A stretch of 64,000 bases of DNA from Chelydra serpentina (lineage: Eukaryota; Chordata; Testudines; Chelydridae), in contig JBAIAC010000010.1 in assembly GCA_037349315.1 (NCBI GenBank), positions 29,614,001 through 29,678,000 of the forward strand. The letters are read 5' to 3'. The notes beneath the pieces were generated by a model. That model ran no database searches. It had not been told where the DNA came from and saw only the letters and a program-made list of their open reading frames with translations. Below, piece by piece: positions 23,163-34,172 of the stretch; the first letter of the stretch is position 1, and each line of letters starts with the position of its first letter. Both the position numbers and the translations under genes were made by a program.

Positions 23163-25384
23163 CTACCCCCTAGGGAAGTTACATTCAATCTTACAATAAT
23201 ACATAAAACTTTGAATTTACAAAACAATCGACTCCAAAGCTATTTACACTTAAGTCATTAAGATTTCCCAAAGATATTGCAGGAAATTGCTGTTTCTGTC
23301 ATACGTTTACTTCGCCACCAAAAGGGTTAGAAATTTATTTAAGTGAAATGTACATTCTGGAGTACCATTCTGTGTCAAAGGGTCGATTCTGCAACAAAAT
23401 CTACAGCAGCAGAATTGTAGAATTTGGATTTTTTTCCTTCGTTGCCTTAGCTTACAGGCTAGTTAGTAGTAGGGTGATAGAACATGATTGAGGGCAAACA
23501 AAAGGTGTGAGAACAATATCATGTAGCTAATTCTTAGTTGAATATTTAGTTGTGTGTTTAAAAATACCCACTAAAGCAGTGATAATAAAAGAGAGACACA
23601 AAAAGGCAGAATATTGCTGAAAGGCAATGGATTTTTTAGCCACTTGCTGCTGTTGTAGAAGTTAAGAATAAACTCCTCATCCATAAAATTCAGGCCTAAA
23701 AAATTCAACTTTGGCTTTGTGAAGTTTTCTTTTTTAAACTACTACCAAATGGTTTCCAAAAGAGGGAACATTATGTGACAGAGCAAGCTTCTGTTTCCAA
23801 TGTCCCTGGGAAAGCGAGCCACGGCTCAGAGAAGCCCATAGGAATACTTCAAAAATTCCAGTTTGCAAGTGTTTTGCCTGTCCTAATCTTTTTAGCCTCC
23901 TCCTGGTCTTTTATGTAAATGGTCTGCCAGCTCATTAACAGCACAAAAGAGGAAAAGATTTAGAAAAAAAATAAATGTAAAATGGGCTGAGAGCCACATT
24001 GTGCCCTGCATAGGATATTCCCACAAAAAAAACACTAGCAAACCCTGAGTTTCCATGGTATCTTTCTATCCGCAAGTTTCCCACACAGGGAAGAGAGGGG
24101 GTAGCCAACACCTACAAGCAAGAGATCTGTGGGGCTCCTGTGCCTCTTCACAACAACCTTGTCAGGCCTTCCCTCTAGCTGGCAGCATGGCTCGTCTAGG
24201 AGTCCTGTTCCCATTCATTGACTCCTTAAATCCTGGTCAGATTTCTGACTTGGAAACGTGCAGGCTCATCAGGGAAGCAGACTGTGGAGATCAGCTACAC
24301 TCTGACTGTACTCCATCCCACCCCGTTCCCTCAAAAACAGTGTAGCTGAAACCCTGCAGAGGAGTCTTTTTGCGGGAAGACAAAAAACCACAGAGACTGT
24401 GCCTCATGGATGATCTTGACCCTCTCTGCTCATGGAAGCAGAAAGAAAACTATAGCCCCGTGTTAACAATAACAAGTGGATTTTACACTGTATTACTTTT
24501 CCAACATATGGCTTCTTTTCCGGCTGTTTCTAAGTGTTACCCTTATTACGTTATATTTGAAGCCCATCCAATACCACTCTTCATACAGCGTTGACTGACC
24601 AGAAACCTTCAAATAATCAACTACAATTTAATTCCCCCGAACACGTACCGGGAAAATATCTTTTCCAAAATTATCTTCAGGTAACTAATGATAAATGTGT
24701 TCCATACACAGGCTGAATACAGCTGACGAGTAATTAGACCCTGATATAAAACACACATTGTATAAAAGCATGTTTTGACATAAAAAAAAGCTAACAATTA
24801 TTTCTGAAAAGAACATTTACAAAACAGCTTACAAATGACTGCTTCTTTCCAGTGCTTTAAGGAGTGGTTGGTGACATTTTTAAAATGCAAAGGACTGAGG
24901 AAGGCTAAGTCACTGCTTTTGTAGCTTGAAAAGTGTTTATAATTTCTCAAACTTCCCTCCCATTCTTGCACACATTGCTCCACACACACATTCTGCATTT
25001 TAAAACGCTGCGCTCAGTCTTCATTTCATTCCATCCCTAATGAGTGACAAACACAAGGAAATTATGGCAATTTGCACCACATGAGCTGCCCCCAAAGACT
25101 GCAGTGTGCCATTCTATACCACCCCTTCACCACGCACAAAATCCTGCCTTACCCACACAGATCCTTGCCAACAATACCACGGGGAACAAACAGTTTCTAA
25201 CCTGATGGCAATGTAACGCAACAATCCATTTTGTTATTGTAGAAAGGACAAAAGGCTGGCATTGTTTAATTATATTTGATCCTTTCCAGAGCAGTGCTTT
25301 CTTGAATTAAGATATTTCAATGCAAAAAGGTTAGTGACCTGGACAGCCAGAGGCCACAGTACAGTAAGATAGAAGGTTTTTTTG
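23163..25384. other. Intronic stretch with no recognised feature
   Basis: Sequence around 23755-23960 looks unique. I see no exon, repeat family or RNA gene that I can support. Confidence 0.4.
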
Positions 25385-25394
25385 TTTGTTTTTA

Positions 25395-25928
25395 CTAAAG
25401 GTTATGTCTTATACTGGAGGCATAAGGTGTAATATCTATCTTGGGTAGACATGGTGGTGCTAGATAGAGTGCTAAAAATAGCAGTGTAGCCGCAGCAGCA
25501 AGAGCGGTGGGACAGGCTAGTCGCCTGAGTACAATGCAGTGGTGAAAAGAACTTACAGCAGGGCGGCCGGAGTCCTGGGGGGGGAGGGCGGCGGCTCTGG
25601 GCTCCCGGAAGGGGCGAGGCCTCGGGCAGAAGGGAAGGGGCTGGGGCCAAAATCCCCGAGCCAGCTCTTCAACGCTGCCCGGCCCCTGCTGCCTGGGGCT
25701 TTGGCAGCAATTTAAAGGGCCTGGGGTTCAGGCCGCAGGCGCGGTGACAGCAGCGGCGGCCGGGAGCCCCAGGCTCTTTAAATCACTGCCGGAGCCCTGA
25801 GGCAGCTACCCCTTTTACACCCCCACACCTCATCAGTGGCCCAGCTGATATGGTCGGCTTTCTTACTGGTATGCCGTGCCGTACCAGCTTACTTTCACCT
25901 CTGGTACAATCCCATCTGACAGTATGTC
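25395..25928. mobile_element. MITE fragment interrupted by a hAT element
   Basis: 25395-25528 (GGTTATGTCTTATACTGGAGG ... GGTAGACATGG ... GAGTGCTAAAAATAGCAGTG ... GGCTAGTCGCCTGAGTACAA) is the left half of a turtle miniature family I recall as beginning GGTATGTCTACATTG. It resumes for a few bases after the insertion (ATCCCATCTGAC) and then seems truncated. Confidence 0.5.
25537..25903. mobile_element. hAT-type miniature element
   Basis: It is flanked by GTACAATG (25529-25536) and GTACAATC (25904-25911), an 8-bp duplication with one change. The left end CAGTGGTGAAAAGAACTTAC matches the reversed right end CAGAGGTGAAAGTAAGCTGG. The interior is GC-rich. Confidence 0.82.
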
Positions 25929-26420
25929 TACACTACAAACTTTTGCCAATGCAAATTAATATGTCGTTTGTTAACGACAGTTAATATGTCGTTTGTGCGC
26001 ACGCATACTTGGCTCCTTGTGTTGGTGCTGTGTGTACGAGGCAGGAGTGCTTGTGTTGATGCACAGTGTGGTGCACCACAGGGAGGTCTCAGTGTGCAAC
26101 TCACACCATCCAGTGCATTGTCTTTTGGGAAGTTCTGGCAATTCGTGGCGGGGCAGAAACAAGTAGTGCAGGGGTGAGTGTGCAGTGAAGTTTCTACGTC
26201 TGGTCTGTAGCTATCCTTGCACAGCCCCTGCTCTCTACTGGCCACATGCTCCAGTATCTTCTGTCTATTTCAAGCTGGAGCACATCTGGGGCATGTAGCC
26301 GGCATGGTCAGCCGGGCAGTTGCCCACACCAATGGAGAGCTGCTAGGTGTGCTCACCAAGATGGATAATCAGGAAAAGGCATTTCAAAAATTCACAGGGA
26401 AGGGGGACTTCTAGTCTCCA
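25923..26420. mobile_element. Probable DNA-transposon remnant
   Basis: It begins AGTATGTCTACACTACAAAC, like many turtle DNA elements. It includes an imperfect tandem pair TTAATATGTCGTTTG (25956-25995), and near 26355-26395 ATGGATAATCAGGAAAAGG then CATTTCAAAAATTC, which I associate from memory with a turtle DNA-transposon interior. The right end was not found. Confidence 0.4.
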
Positions 26421-26645
26421 TGACCCCGGGGCAGTGGAGTTCACAATTACAGAAGTGCTTATTTTATTAATGTATTTCTGCTTCACTACATGGTGGTTCC
26501 ATCTCCTAATCACACAGTTATTTGTATCTGAAGTGGTTGTTATTTTCATGGCACACATACAGAGAAATGGAAGAAAAACGTAACTCTGCTTTCTGGGAGG
26601 TTGCAATGCGACACTACTTTATTTCTCAGAACCCACAACTCTAAG

Positions 26646-26905
26646 GGTATGTCTACACTACAGCTGCTACAGTGACTGCACTGCAGATGTGCTGCATTAT
26701 AGATGCTTCCATATCGACGGAAGGGGTTTTTCTGTCAATGTAGTTAATCCACCTCTCCGAGAGACGGTAGCTAGGTTGATGGAAGTATTCTTCCGTCAAA
26801 CTGGCCACGTCTACCCTGGGGTTAGATCAACCTAACTACACTGCACATGATGCAGAATTTTTCACAGCCCTGAGCGATGTAGCTAAATTAAGCGTAGACC
26901 AGGCC
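26646..26905. mobile_element. MITE of the GGTATGTCTACACT/GTAGACCAGGCC family, copy 1
   Basis: Left end GGTATGTCTACACTAC; right end GCGTAGACCAGGCC. The interior has GTTGATGGAAGTATTCTTCCG, GGTTAGATCAACCTAACTAC and CCTGAGCGATGTAGC, which fit the turtle family with CCTGAGCGACGTAG and AATGCTTCCGTCGACC blocks. Another copy is at 44373-44653. Confidence 0.7.
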
Positions 26906-28302
26906 ACCCACCCACACCAGGCTGCTTACCTAAGGCAGACATGCACAAGACAGCCCACCTTGTCCCAGTCTCTTTTCAGTCACCCAAGACGACTCAGGTC
27001 ACATGGCTTCTCTCAGAGTCCCTTAGCCCTGGAAGCAGGACTAGGAAACCCTGTATAATTTAAGTGATTTCTCATCATTTTAATCCAGTTTCAATACATC
27101 ACATTGTTGTTGGTAGAGTCTTAATTACAAACTCTTGAGCAGTGACTGTTCTGTACAGCACTGAATTGTGTCCTCTGCACTCAATCAATAGTCATCAGCT
27201 AATACTTAGGTAGGACAGTACAGTGATACACATGTACAATCCACTCAGTTACAATTAATGTCAGACACTTGGAGCCACACTCTGCTTTCAGTTACGCCTG
27301 TGGTCAAATTTCAAAATATAAAAAGGGAAAATTTTCAACTACATTTTCGGAATTTTTGTTCTGGTTTTTGACCGACGCCACAACTAGTTCAAATGTGGAA
27401 TTCTGAAAATAAACACAAATGCATTTTTAAAAATGAATGATTTCACCCCCTTCCCCACACCCCCCAATAAATCTAATCTTCTGGAACTTTACTGAAATCA
27501 ATAAGCAGAATTTGTCCCATACTCTTTGTATTCGGTATAGTTGAGGGGGAAGAAAATCCCCAACACACAGGTGCTGAAGTTCACAATCCCAACTTTTCAC
27601 TGCTTAATCAGCTCCAACACTACCATTAGCCTCCCTCTCTAACCTACATTCAGGCTGAGACAAACAGACCAATATTCAACTTTTTTTTCTCCTTTACTTT
27701 TTGTAAAACCAAAAAACTGCATGAACTGTTAATTTTGTTTTATTTGTAATAGTAACTTTTAAGGCATCATTGTACTAAAAGGGAGGTTTATAAAATGGGA
27801 AAATTAAAAAGAAAAATTAATTTTTTTCTTATATCAGTTTAAAAAAAACACGTTAAATACTTTCTTTAGCATTTACAGGAAGATAATTGGTAGGAGGGTT
27901 TATTTACTAAACCTGTAAGTTTCATGATCAATATTCTAATATTGTCAAAAATAGATATATACTGAATCTGGAAAGAGAGAAACCTATACAAATGATACGA
28001 GTCAATAGCTATGACTCACTCAATGAAGACTCTTAAACAAATCTAAATCTCCTCTTCAGTGGTTACAGCAACAACTGTGCAGTTTCCTTTTCCCATCTGT
28101 GACAGACATTAGCAGAATGCTGGCTTCCTGGGGAAGCAGTAGGGTACAGAAAAATATAAATTTAACACAAGGACTGTTTAGATGAGAACTTCTAGTTACA
28201 CTAGTTGCTGTGAACTCCGTATCCTACAAACTGGCTTTACAGAAGGGCCTTACCCTCCAAGAAATACTTTTACAAGCATATGTAGGTTTATGAATAAGAC
28301 CC
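26906..28302. other. Intronic stretch with no recognised gene
   Basis: Mostly AT-rich sequence. 27310-27440 vaguely resembles an AT-rich miniature repeat. Nothing else was recognised. Confidence 0.4.
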
Positions 28303-28493
28303 GGGGCGGGGTATAGCTCAGTGGTTTGAGCATTGCCCTGGTAAACCCACGGTTGTGAGTTCAATCCTTGAGGGGGCCATTTAGGGATCTGGGGCAACAA
28401 ACTGACAGGGGACAATACTTGGTCCTGCTAGTGAAGGTAGGGGACTGGACTCGATGACCTTTCAAGGTCCTTCCAGTTCTATGAGATAGAGAG
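28303..28493 (+). mobile_element. Turtle tRNA-derived SINE (Pol III/SINE with CR1-like tail)
   Basis: The head GGGGTATAGCTCAGTGGTTT has the Pol III A box, and GGTTGTGAGTTCAATCC about 40 bp on is the B box. A tRNA-unrelated middle (GGGGGCCATTTAGGGATCTGG) follows, then a tail GGACTGGACTCGATGACC, CAAGGTCCTTCCAGTTCTATGA that matches a CR1 3' end and explains LINE-driven mobilisation. It ends in (AG)n and (TA)n tracts. This architecture is the tortoise SINE and is the best taxonomic marker in the window. Confidence 0.92.
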
Positions 28494-28517
28494 AGAGAGA
28501 GATATGTCTATATATAT

Positions 28518-28556
<39 letters not shown>
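28484..28556. repeat. (AG)n and (TA)n microsatellites at SINE tail
   Basis: GAGAGAGAGAGAGATATG is followed by TATATATACACACATATATA and a long uninterrupted (TA)n run to about 28555. Confidence 0.95.
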
Positions 28557-28560
<4 letters not shown>

Positions 28561-28899
28561 AGATCCAAATATGGATTTACATTTGAAAGAGTTCAGGTTT
28601 CAGAATATAAACATCTGTTTGCCTCCTGTACACAGTTAAATCAGATTATATTACAATCATTTGAAGATAACACTTCATTTTAAAAAAGTGTTTGTTTTTT
28701 GACAAGCATAATGTTACATTCTAACTATCGTGAAAACTATCTCAGAATGATAGCAAAAGAAAGCTAAGTCACTTCCTGTTACCAGATACAATATCTGACT
28801 CATCCTCATTTTCTGTTCCTTATCTCTATAGTCCTTAGTTTTCTTTCAAGTCCACAACATGTATCGTACTTCCATAACAAGGTGCAGTTTGACTAGTCC

Positions 28900-29070
28900 A
28901 ACTATGGCCCAGGAGACCTGTGTTCTAGTCCTCATTTTGCCCTTGGCTCACTGTGTGATCTTGGGCAAGTCCTTTTAAGTGTTGCTATCTTTCAGTTTCT
29001 TTATCCGTAAAAAAGAAGACAACACTGACCCACTTTGTGAAGGGTTTCCAGATCTTCATATGTGCGCACA
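28900..29070 (+). repeat. MIR/CORE-SINE relic
   Basis: GAGACCTGTGTTCTAGTCC, CACTGTGTGATCTTGGGCAA, then TTTCAGTTTCTTTATCCGTA are in the order of the MIR core. Confidence 0.75.
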
Positions 29071-29967
29071 GTATTATTGCCACACTGAAGTATCTTGAAG
29101 AAGCAAGAGCTTTTAACCAACTGGAGAAAGTACATAATTTCAGAATATAGATTTACTGAGCAACTGGATTCTCTCCTATAGTCTGAGAGAGTCCATAACA
29201 AAGTGTGAAATAAAATCCCAGTCCCTTTCATGGAGCTTAATTTTGGCAGACACAGATGACTAGTGACTGTACATATTAAAGTTCTGTCCAGTTGGAAGCA
29301 GAACTTTTCATTCTACAACGACATTTAAACACAGCTGTTGCTAGCAGAATTCTACCGTTTTAAAAAACAAATATTGGTAAGGGAATACTTTGAGAAATAG
29401 CATATAGTTTTCATGAGACCCGTACTTCAGTAGATTCTAGTGTATACCATGAATTCATAAAAAGGATCTAACTTGGGCACTGATCCTGCAGACTCTTATG
29501 TACATTACCTCCGAGTACTCCTACTGAATTGTTTGCAGAATCAGGGCCATATCCTCAGGTGAAAAAGTTGTTAGTATTGGTCAGAGAAACCATACCAAAA
29601 CCTTGCTAGCAAGAACTGTTTTAAGCTAGAGATGCTCCACTTATTCACTTAATTTGGTACCATGCTATCAGCTTGAAGGGGCTTACGGGAAGTCTTCATC
29701 AGGGAGTTTTACAATGGCTCTGCTACTACTTGTCTTTTATGCCTGCAGCAAATGAGCCAAGTGTCCCTACCTCGGCTCTCCCCCCAAACAACTCCTTTCC
29801 CCTCTTTTCTTGCTGAACAGTGAAGTTGTTTTGTTGTATTAAGGTATACTGAACTCTCAATGCCCTTCACAGAACTTTAAAAAAGTGTGGGAGCATAGAT
29901 TTAATTAAAAAGAAATACACAGGAGTAAAACAAAATCCCTTGCTGACATCTGTGCTTACAAGTAACT
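29071..29967. other. Intronic stretch with no recognised gene
   Basis: 29475-29560 (ACTGATCCTGCAGACTCTTA ... CAGAATCAGGGCC) is a short palindromic miniature-repeat relic. The rest is unassigned. Confidence 0.4.
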
Positions 29968-29975
29968 GCCTAAGC

Positions 29976-30458
29976 CAGGCCTGCACAACTCGTAAAGCGG
30001 CGAGGGCCATATTACCACAAAGAAAACAGCTGAGGGCCGAAACCCTCCGGCCCTGCGGAAACACCCCCAGCGCCGCCCCCTCCCCGCTCAGCCCCACCAT
30101 CACACCCCTCTGGCTTGCTGCATCCCTCCTAGTCAGTCCCCCACCCACCACTCACCTCCTTTCACCTCCTCCCTCCTCTACCAGAAACCCCCGTGCCCGC
30201 CCCTAAAACCCCTGATGGCTCACTGCTCGCCCTGCCTGCCCCACCACCACTGCCCGCCCACTCAGCCATCCCCCCACCCCCGCTCGCCTTGGTTCCTCCA
30301 CCACTGCCCGCCAGCGCTCCTCCGGCCGGGGGAGAGCGGGGCATGCCATCCTCCCCGTGGCACTCCTCCTGCCGGGGGAGAGCGGGGCATGCCGATCCAC
30401 TCAACCCCCGCGCGGGCCGCGCAGTAAGCATGCGTGGGCCGCATGTTGTGCAGGCCTG
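29976..30458. mobile_element. hAT-type element, CAGGCCTGCACAAC family, copy 1
   Basis: A perfect 8-bp duplication GCCTAAGC flanks it (29968-29975 and 30459-30466). The terminal inverted repeats CAGGCCTGCACAAC / GTTGTGCAGGCCTG are perfect over 14 bp. The interior is C-rich and non-coding, with a duplicated CCGGGGGAGAGCGGGGCATG unit (30324-30343 and 30373-30392). The same termini occur at 56899-57113. Confidence 0.93.
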
Positions 30459-30748
30459 GCCTAAGCCAATAAAATGTTCTACACATGCTGGTATTTTGGG
30501 GCAATATTGAACTAAGTTTGTCTGGTGGTTGGGGTTTTTTTTTTAGAAGCCACTAACTTAACCTCTATAGTCATTGTCTACAGAGAGGAAGAGTCCCCTA
30601 AGGCTTGGCACGTTCCCTGTTGCTGGTTTTATATCCCCTGAAACACCCGTTTAGGGTGAAGAAATAGGTTACCAATTATGCTAAAGAGTAGCAGCTCTCC
30701 CTTCCGGGGATGGCTGCTGCCTAATTAAGTTATCAGCTGGACTGCAGG

Positions 30749-30886
30749 CGGGGGTGCTGGAACAATTTGTATAGTGGGGGTGCTAAGAGCCTATTCAACC
30801 AAACTGTAAACCTTGTATATGGTGGAAACCACTTCAAGCCAGAGGGTACGGCAGCACCCCCAGCATCCCTAGTTCCAGCACCTATG
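30749..30886. mobile_element. Short hAT-type miniature element
   Basis: Left end CGGGGGTGCTGGAAC; right end reversed CATAGGTGCTGGAAC. Flanks are ACTGCAGG (30741-30748) and ACGGCAGG (30887-30894), an 8-bp duplication with one difference. 138 bp, non-coding. Confidence 0.8.
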
Positions 30887-31090
30887 ACGGCAGGCAGTAT
30901 GAGTCTTCGGTGGCTTTCCCATCTGAAAATTAACACAGTGCCTGTTCAGAGCAAGAGTTTAATTTACAAGCTACCCCAGGCCTCATTCATCCACCATGAT
31001 GAATTCATCTCATAGAGGACCTCCTCTAGATGTTCTCATTTGCAGTTTTCTGAGGCTGGTTTTTACAATGTTTTTCCTGTATGGCTGAGC

Positions 31091-31141
31091 ATGGTGTTCC
31101 CAAGTCACATAGTGGAGTGAATGTGGTTGAGAGATTGTGGG
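31091..31141. repeat. Left arm of a 50-bp inverted duplication
   Basis: This matches the reverse complement of 32256-32307 at about 48 of 52 positions; the core GTGTTCCCAAGTCACATAGT is identical. See findings. Confidence 0.85.
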
Positions 31142-31539
31142 AGAAAGGTTGCATTGAAAAGATTGGCTACTTTCACAGCAAATCTCCTACCATAGAGAAA
31201 AGCAAGTATCTTGGCCATTTACAGCAATATGCATCTTTCATCTTCCCGTTGCACTGATCATTATTTTGATGTGATTTCCCTCCTTCCCCACCCCACCTCT
31301 CATTACTGGTGGGAGGCTATTCAAATAACAGATCTATCAAGTCCATACAAATGTTGTGCTACAGAAATACTTCAAGTTTATTAACATTATCCATGGAGAA
31401 ACAAACAACTGCAAAAATCTCATGTTAAAAAAAAAAAAAGATTCATTACCATTCATATTTAAGGTAGATTCATTCCATTCATATTTCTCACCACTGTAAT
31501 AAATAATATCACCAACTCTTGCAATTTTACAATATTTAG

Positions 31540-31795
31540 TGTTTTTCTTAGAGATCCAACCTCTGGAATCACAAGTCTCAGCTTTATTTATTTTTTTTAA
31601 ATTACTTTTCTAGCCCACATGATTGCAGAGAAAAGCTTGAAAATGTGAAGCAAGTGGCACCATAAAGGTTCAGAAACCTGAAGGCAACTCCCCCCCCTCC
31701 CGCCCCGTTACCTTTTTTAAAAAATAAATCACGATTTTAAGCCAATTTCATGATTTTGGGGCCTGACTCATGATTATTGCATGCTCAGGTTGACA
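31540..31795 (+). repeat. Dispersed repeat R1, copy 3
   Basis: TTCTTAGAGATCCAACCTC ... TTTTCTAGCCCACATGATTG ... GCAGAGAAAAGCTTGAAAAT ... GGGGCCTGACTCATGATT. It is closest to the minus-strand copy at 1203-1432. Confidence 0.65.
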
Positions 31796-32084
31796 TAAAA
31801 GAGTGTGATGCACAGGAGTGTTGATAAGAGACTACTCTGTATGCCTGGTCCTGGTCTCATGACATGAGATAAAGTTTAACATTTATATCCCTGTCAAATG
31901 GCAACAGCTACCAGCCCCTAATCCCAGTGGCTGCTGTTACAACCTCTTATTTTACACCTAGTGAAAGTACCTCATAAGTTAACCCCTTGTTAGCTTTCCC
32001 ATTTCTGCTCACTCGAGTGTTGCTGCTTGACTTCTAGTACAGATGTGGAAAGCTAGGAACATGACTTACCCAAAGACATTACGC

Positions 32085-32255
32085 CAGAGGGGGGCAAACT
32101 ACAGCCCACGGGCCGGATCCAACCCACGAGCCATTTTAATATGGCCCATGAGCCTCACCACGTGGCTTGGCCCTGCATTGGCGGGGCGTTGGGTCGGGGG
32201 CTGCATCACGTGGCTTGGCCCTGCTCCGGCGCTCTGGCTGACACGTGTGGTGCGG
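32085..32255. mobile_element. Truncated hAT-type miniature element
   Basis: It begins CAGAGGGGGGCAAACTACAG and continues CCCACGGGCCGGATCC, the usual start of a turtle hAT miniature family with CAGGGGTGGGCAAACTACGG termini. Internal GCTTGGCCCTGC units repeat. No right end is present: sequence changes to the inverted duplication at about 32256. Confidence 0.7.
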
Positions 32256-32319
32256 CCCCACAATCTCACAACCACATTCATTCCACTATGTGACTTGGGA
32301 ACACCGTAGTGTTCCCAAG
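32256..32319. repeat. Right arm of inverted duplication ending in a perfect hairpin
   Basis: 32256-32307 is the inverted partner of 31091-31141. At its end 32294-32319 forms CTTGGGAACAC, loop CGTA, GTGTTCCCAAG, a perfect 11-bp stem. Confidence 0.85.
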
Positions 32320-32974
32320 CTGGAGGAATTCCTGGTCACAAAGGTCTCTTGCAATGCTGCCTAGTTAATATATCGATCTCTTTTGCTGCTGGTTCTTGTT
32401 CCGTTACCACATATTACTTTCTCTTCCAAGGAATACAGGCCAGTTTTTGTCTGTTTAACACATGACCAGCCCATTACCTTCGTCACAGCCCTCATGAGGT
32501 CCATAGTATTGATCAATCTCTCTCCCACACACATTTTCAAGCTTCACCATTAAGAGTTTTATAGCTCTTGCTCATCCTTTCAGTTCCATGCATCAAGACT
32601 GGCAATATTCAGGACACAAAAATCTTTCTCCTAGAAGCAAGAATTTGATCTTTTCTCATAATACTCAGCCTTCTAAAAGGTGTTCAACCTTGATTCTTCT
32701 TAAAATATCATGCATAAACTACACTGAAATTGGTGGAGTTAATTTAAATCTAATATGTATTCTTTAATGCTAACATTTTCCTTCTTTTAATAAGGCCCTG
32801 CTACAGTCCATAGGAAGAGGAAAACCATGGACAGCAATATAATGCGTAAAAGACAGGAAATTCACTGTACCCTTCTTTATATTAACATAAAAAGAGCCAG
32901 ACTTAGTGATGTACTATACTAATATTTCACACTTTCAAACCAAGAATATGCACTCCTGTGCCAAAAAAGCACTC
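32320..32974. other. Intronic stretch with no recognised feature
   Basis: No exon or repeat I can support. Confidence 0.45.
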
Positions 32975-33394
32975 CTGAGATGTGCTGCTCATGTCCATTC
33001 CATATCAGGTGTGTATGCTCGCCACATGCACCGGTGCTGGAAGTTTTTCCCTCAGCAGGGGACTGGCTCTGGCACTCTCTGGAGTGGCGCCCTCACGTCC
33101 CCGGCTCCCTCCACCCTCAGTTCCTTCTTGCCGGAAACTCCGACAGTGGGGAAGGAGGGTGGGTTGTAAAATGGACGTGAGCAACACATCTCGAAGAACA
33201 CCAGTTACGGAAAAGGTAACTGTCTTTTCTTCTTTGAGTGCTTGCTCATGTCCATTCCATATTAGGTGACTCCCAAGCAGTACCCCGGAGGTGGGTAGGA
33301 GTTCACGGACATGTAGATTGCAATACAGCTCCGCTGAACACAGCGTCATCTCTGGCCTGCCGAGTAATGACATAATGAGCAGTAAATGTGTGAA

Positions 33395-33900
33395 GAGGAC
33401 CATGTTGCAGCTCTACAGATGTCCTGGATAGGGATGTGTGCCAGGAAGGCCGCCGAAGACTCCTGTGCTCTCATTGAGTGGACTCTGACAATCGGCAACC
33501 TCCCTTTGGACTTGAGACCTGGAGCCGCCCTTGATGAGCCAGTCGTCGAGGTACAGGTAGATCTGAATACCTTGGCGCCTAAGGCAAGCAGCTACCACCG
33601 ACATGCACTTGGTAAACACTCTCAGTGCTGTCACCAGGCTAAATGGGAGGACTGCAAACTAGTAGTGGTGGGGCCCCACGGTAAACCAGAGGAAGATCAC
33701 TATATGGAAGTATGTGTCCTTTAGATCGAGGGCAGCATACCAGTCTCCTGGATTCAAGGAAAGGAGAATAGAAACCAGGGAAACCATGTGGAACTTTAGC
33801 TTCTTTAGGTACTTGTTGAGATCTCGCAGGTCCAGGATGGGCCGTAGACTGCCCTTGGCCTTTGGGATTGAAAAAGTACCGGGAATAGAACCCTTTGTTC
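33395..33900 (-). pseudogene. DIRS-like reverse transcriptase fragment
   Basis: Minus-strand reading gives, in order, FYSRYFFNPKG-like sequence, an LR(D)LNKYLKKLKFHM-like stretch in a shifted frame, DLKDTYFHIVI (motif A), FTVGPHHY, FAVLPFSLVTALRVFTKCM (motif B region), then LRRQGIQIYLYLDDWLIKG (motif C with YLDDW). The catalytic YLDD is intact, but frameshifts separate the motifs and the C-terminal side decays within about 40 residues. YLDDWL with RVFTK upstream is characteristic of DIRS-type elements rather than gypsy or LINE enzymes. Confidence 0.8.
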
Positions 33901-33941
33901 CTGTACTCGAGAGTTGCCCTACACAGGTCTTAGCTCTTCCC

Positions 33942-34172
33942 CTACCCTGTCCTTTCCCTACGGGAGGTAAGAGATCTTCCCCTCACAGTCTTTTTTGGCT
34001 TCTTGACCGGAGCCGTGGAGGGAGACAGGTGCCGGCTCATGGACAGCGCCACGGGAGCACTGCACACGGAGGCCAAGGTGCTCGGTGCAGAGTCAGACCG
34101 CTGTTCCGGTGCCGGAGTGAGTGCCGACTCCATTAGGAGCGCTCTTAGATGGATCTCACGCTCCTTCTTCAT
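33942..34172 (-). pseudogene. DIRS-like ORF1/gag-region fragment (tentative)
   Basis: A 76-codon minus frame rich in Ser, Ala, Pro and Arg (HLRALLMESALTPAPEQRSD, then KPKKTVRGRSLTSRR) sits upstream, in element sense, of the RT fragment. Position and composition suggest ORF1; no domain is diagnostic. Confidence 0.45.

Noticed and set aside
28308..28380. tRNA gene
   Set aside because: A and B boxes are present but the cloverleaf is degraded and the sequence continues into a SINE body and CR1-like tail.
28504..28556. Alternating TA/CA tract as a regulatory element or origin
   Set aside because: It is a plain microsatellite grown from the SINE tail.
30162..30510. Several frames on both strands in C-rich sequence
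   Set aside because: They fall inside the hAT element at 29976-30458; the composition alone explains the absence of stops.
33386..33724. 112-codon plus frame
   Set aside because: Antisense to the DIRS-like RT; the minus strand carries the recognisable motifs.
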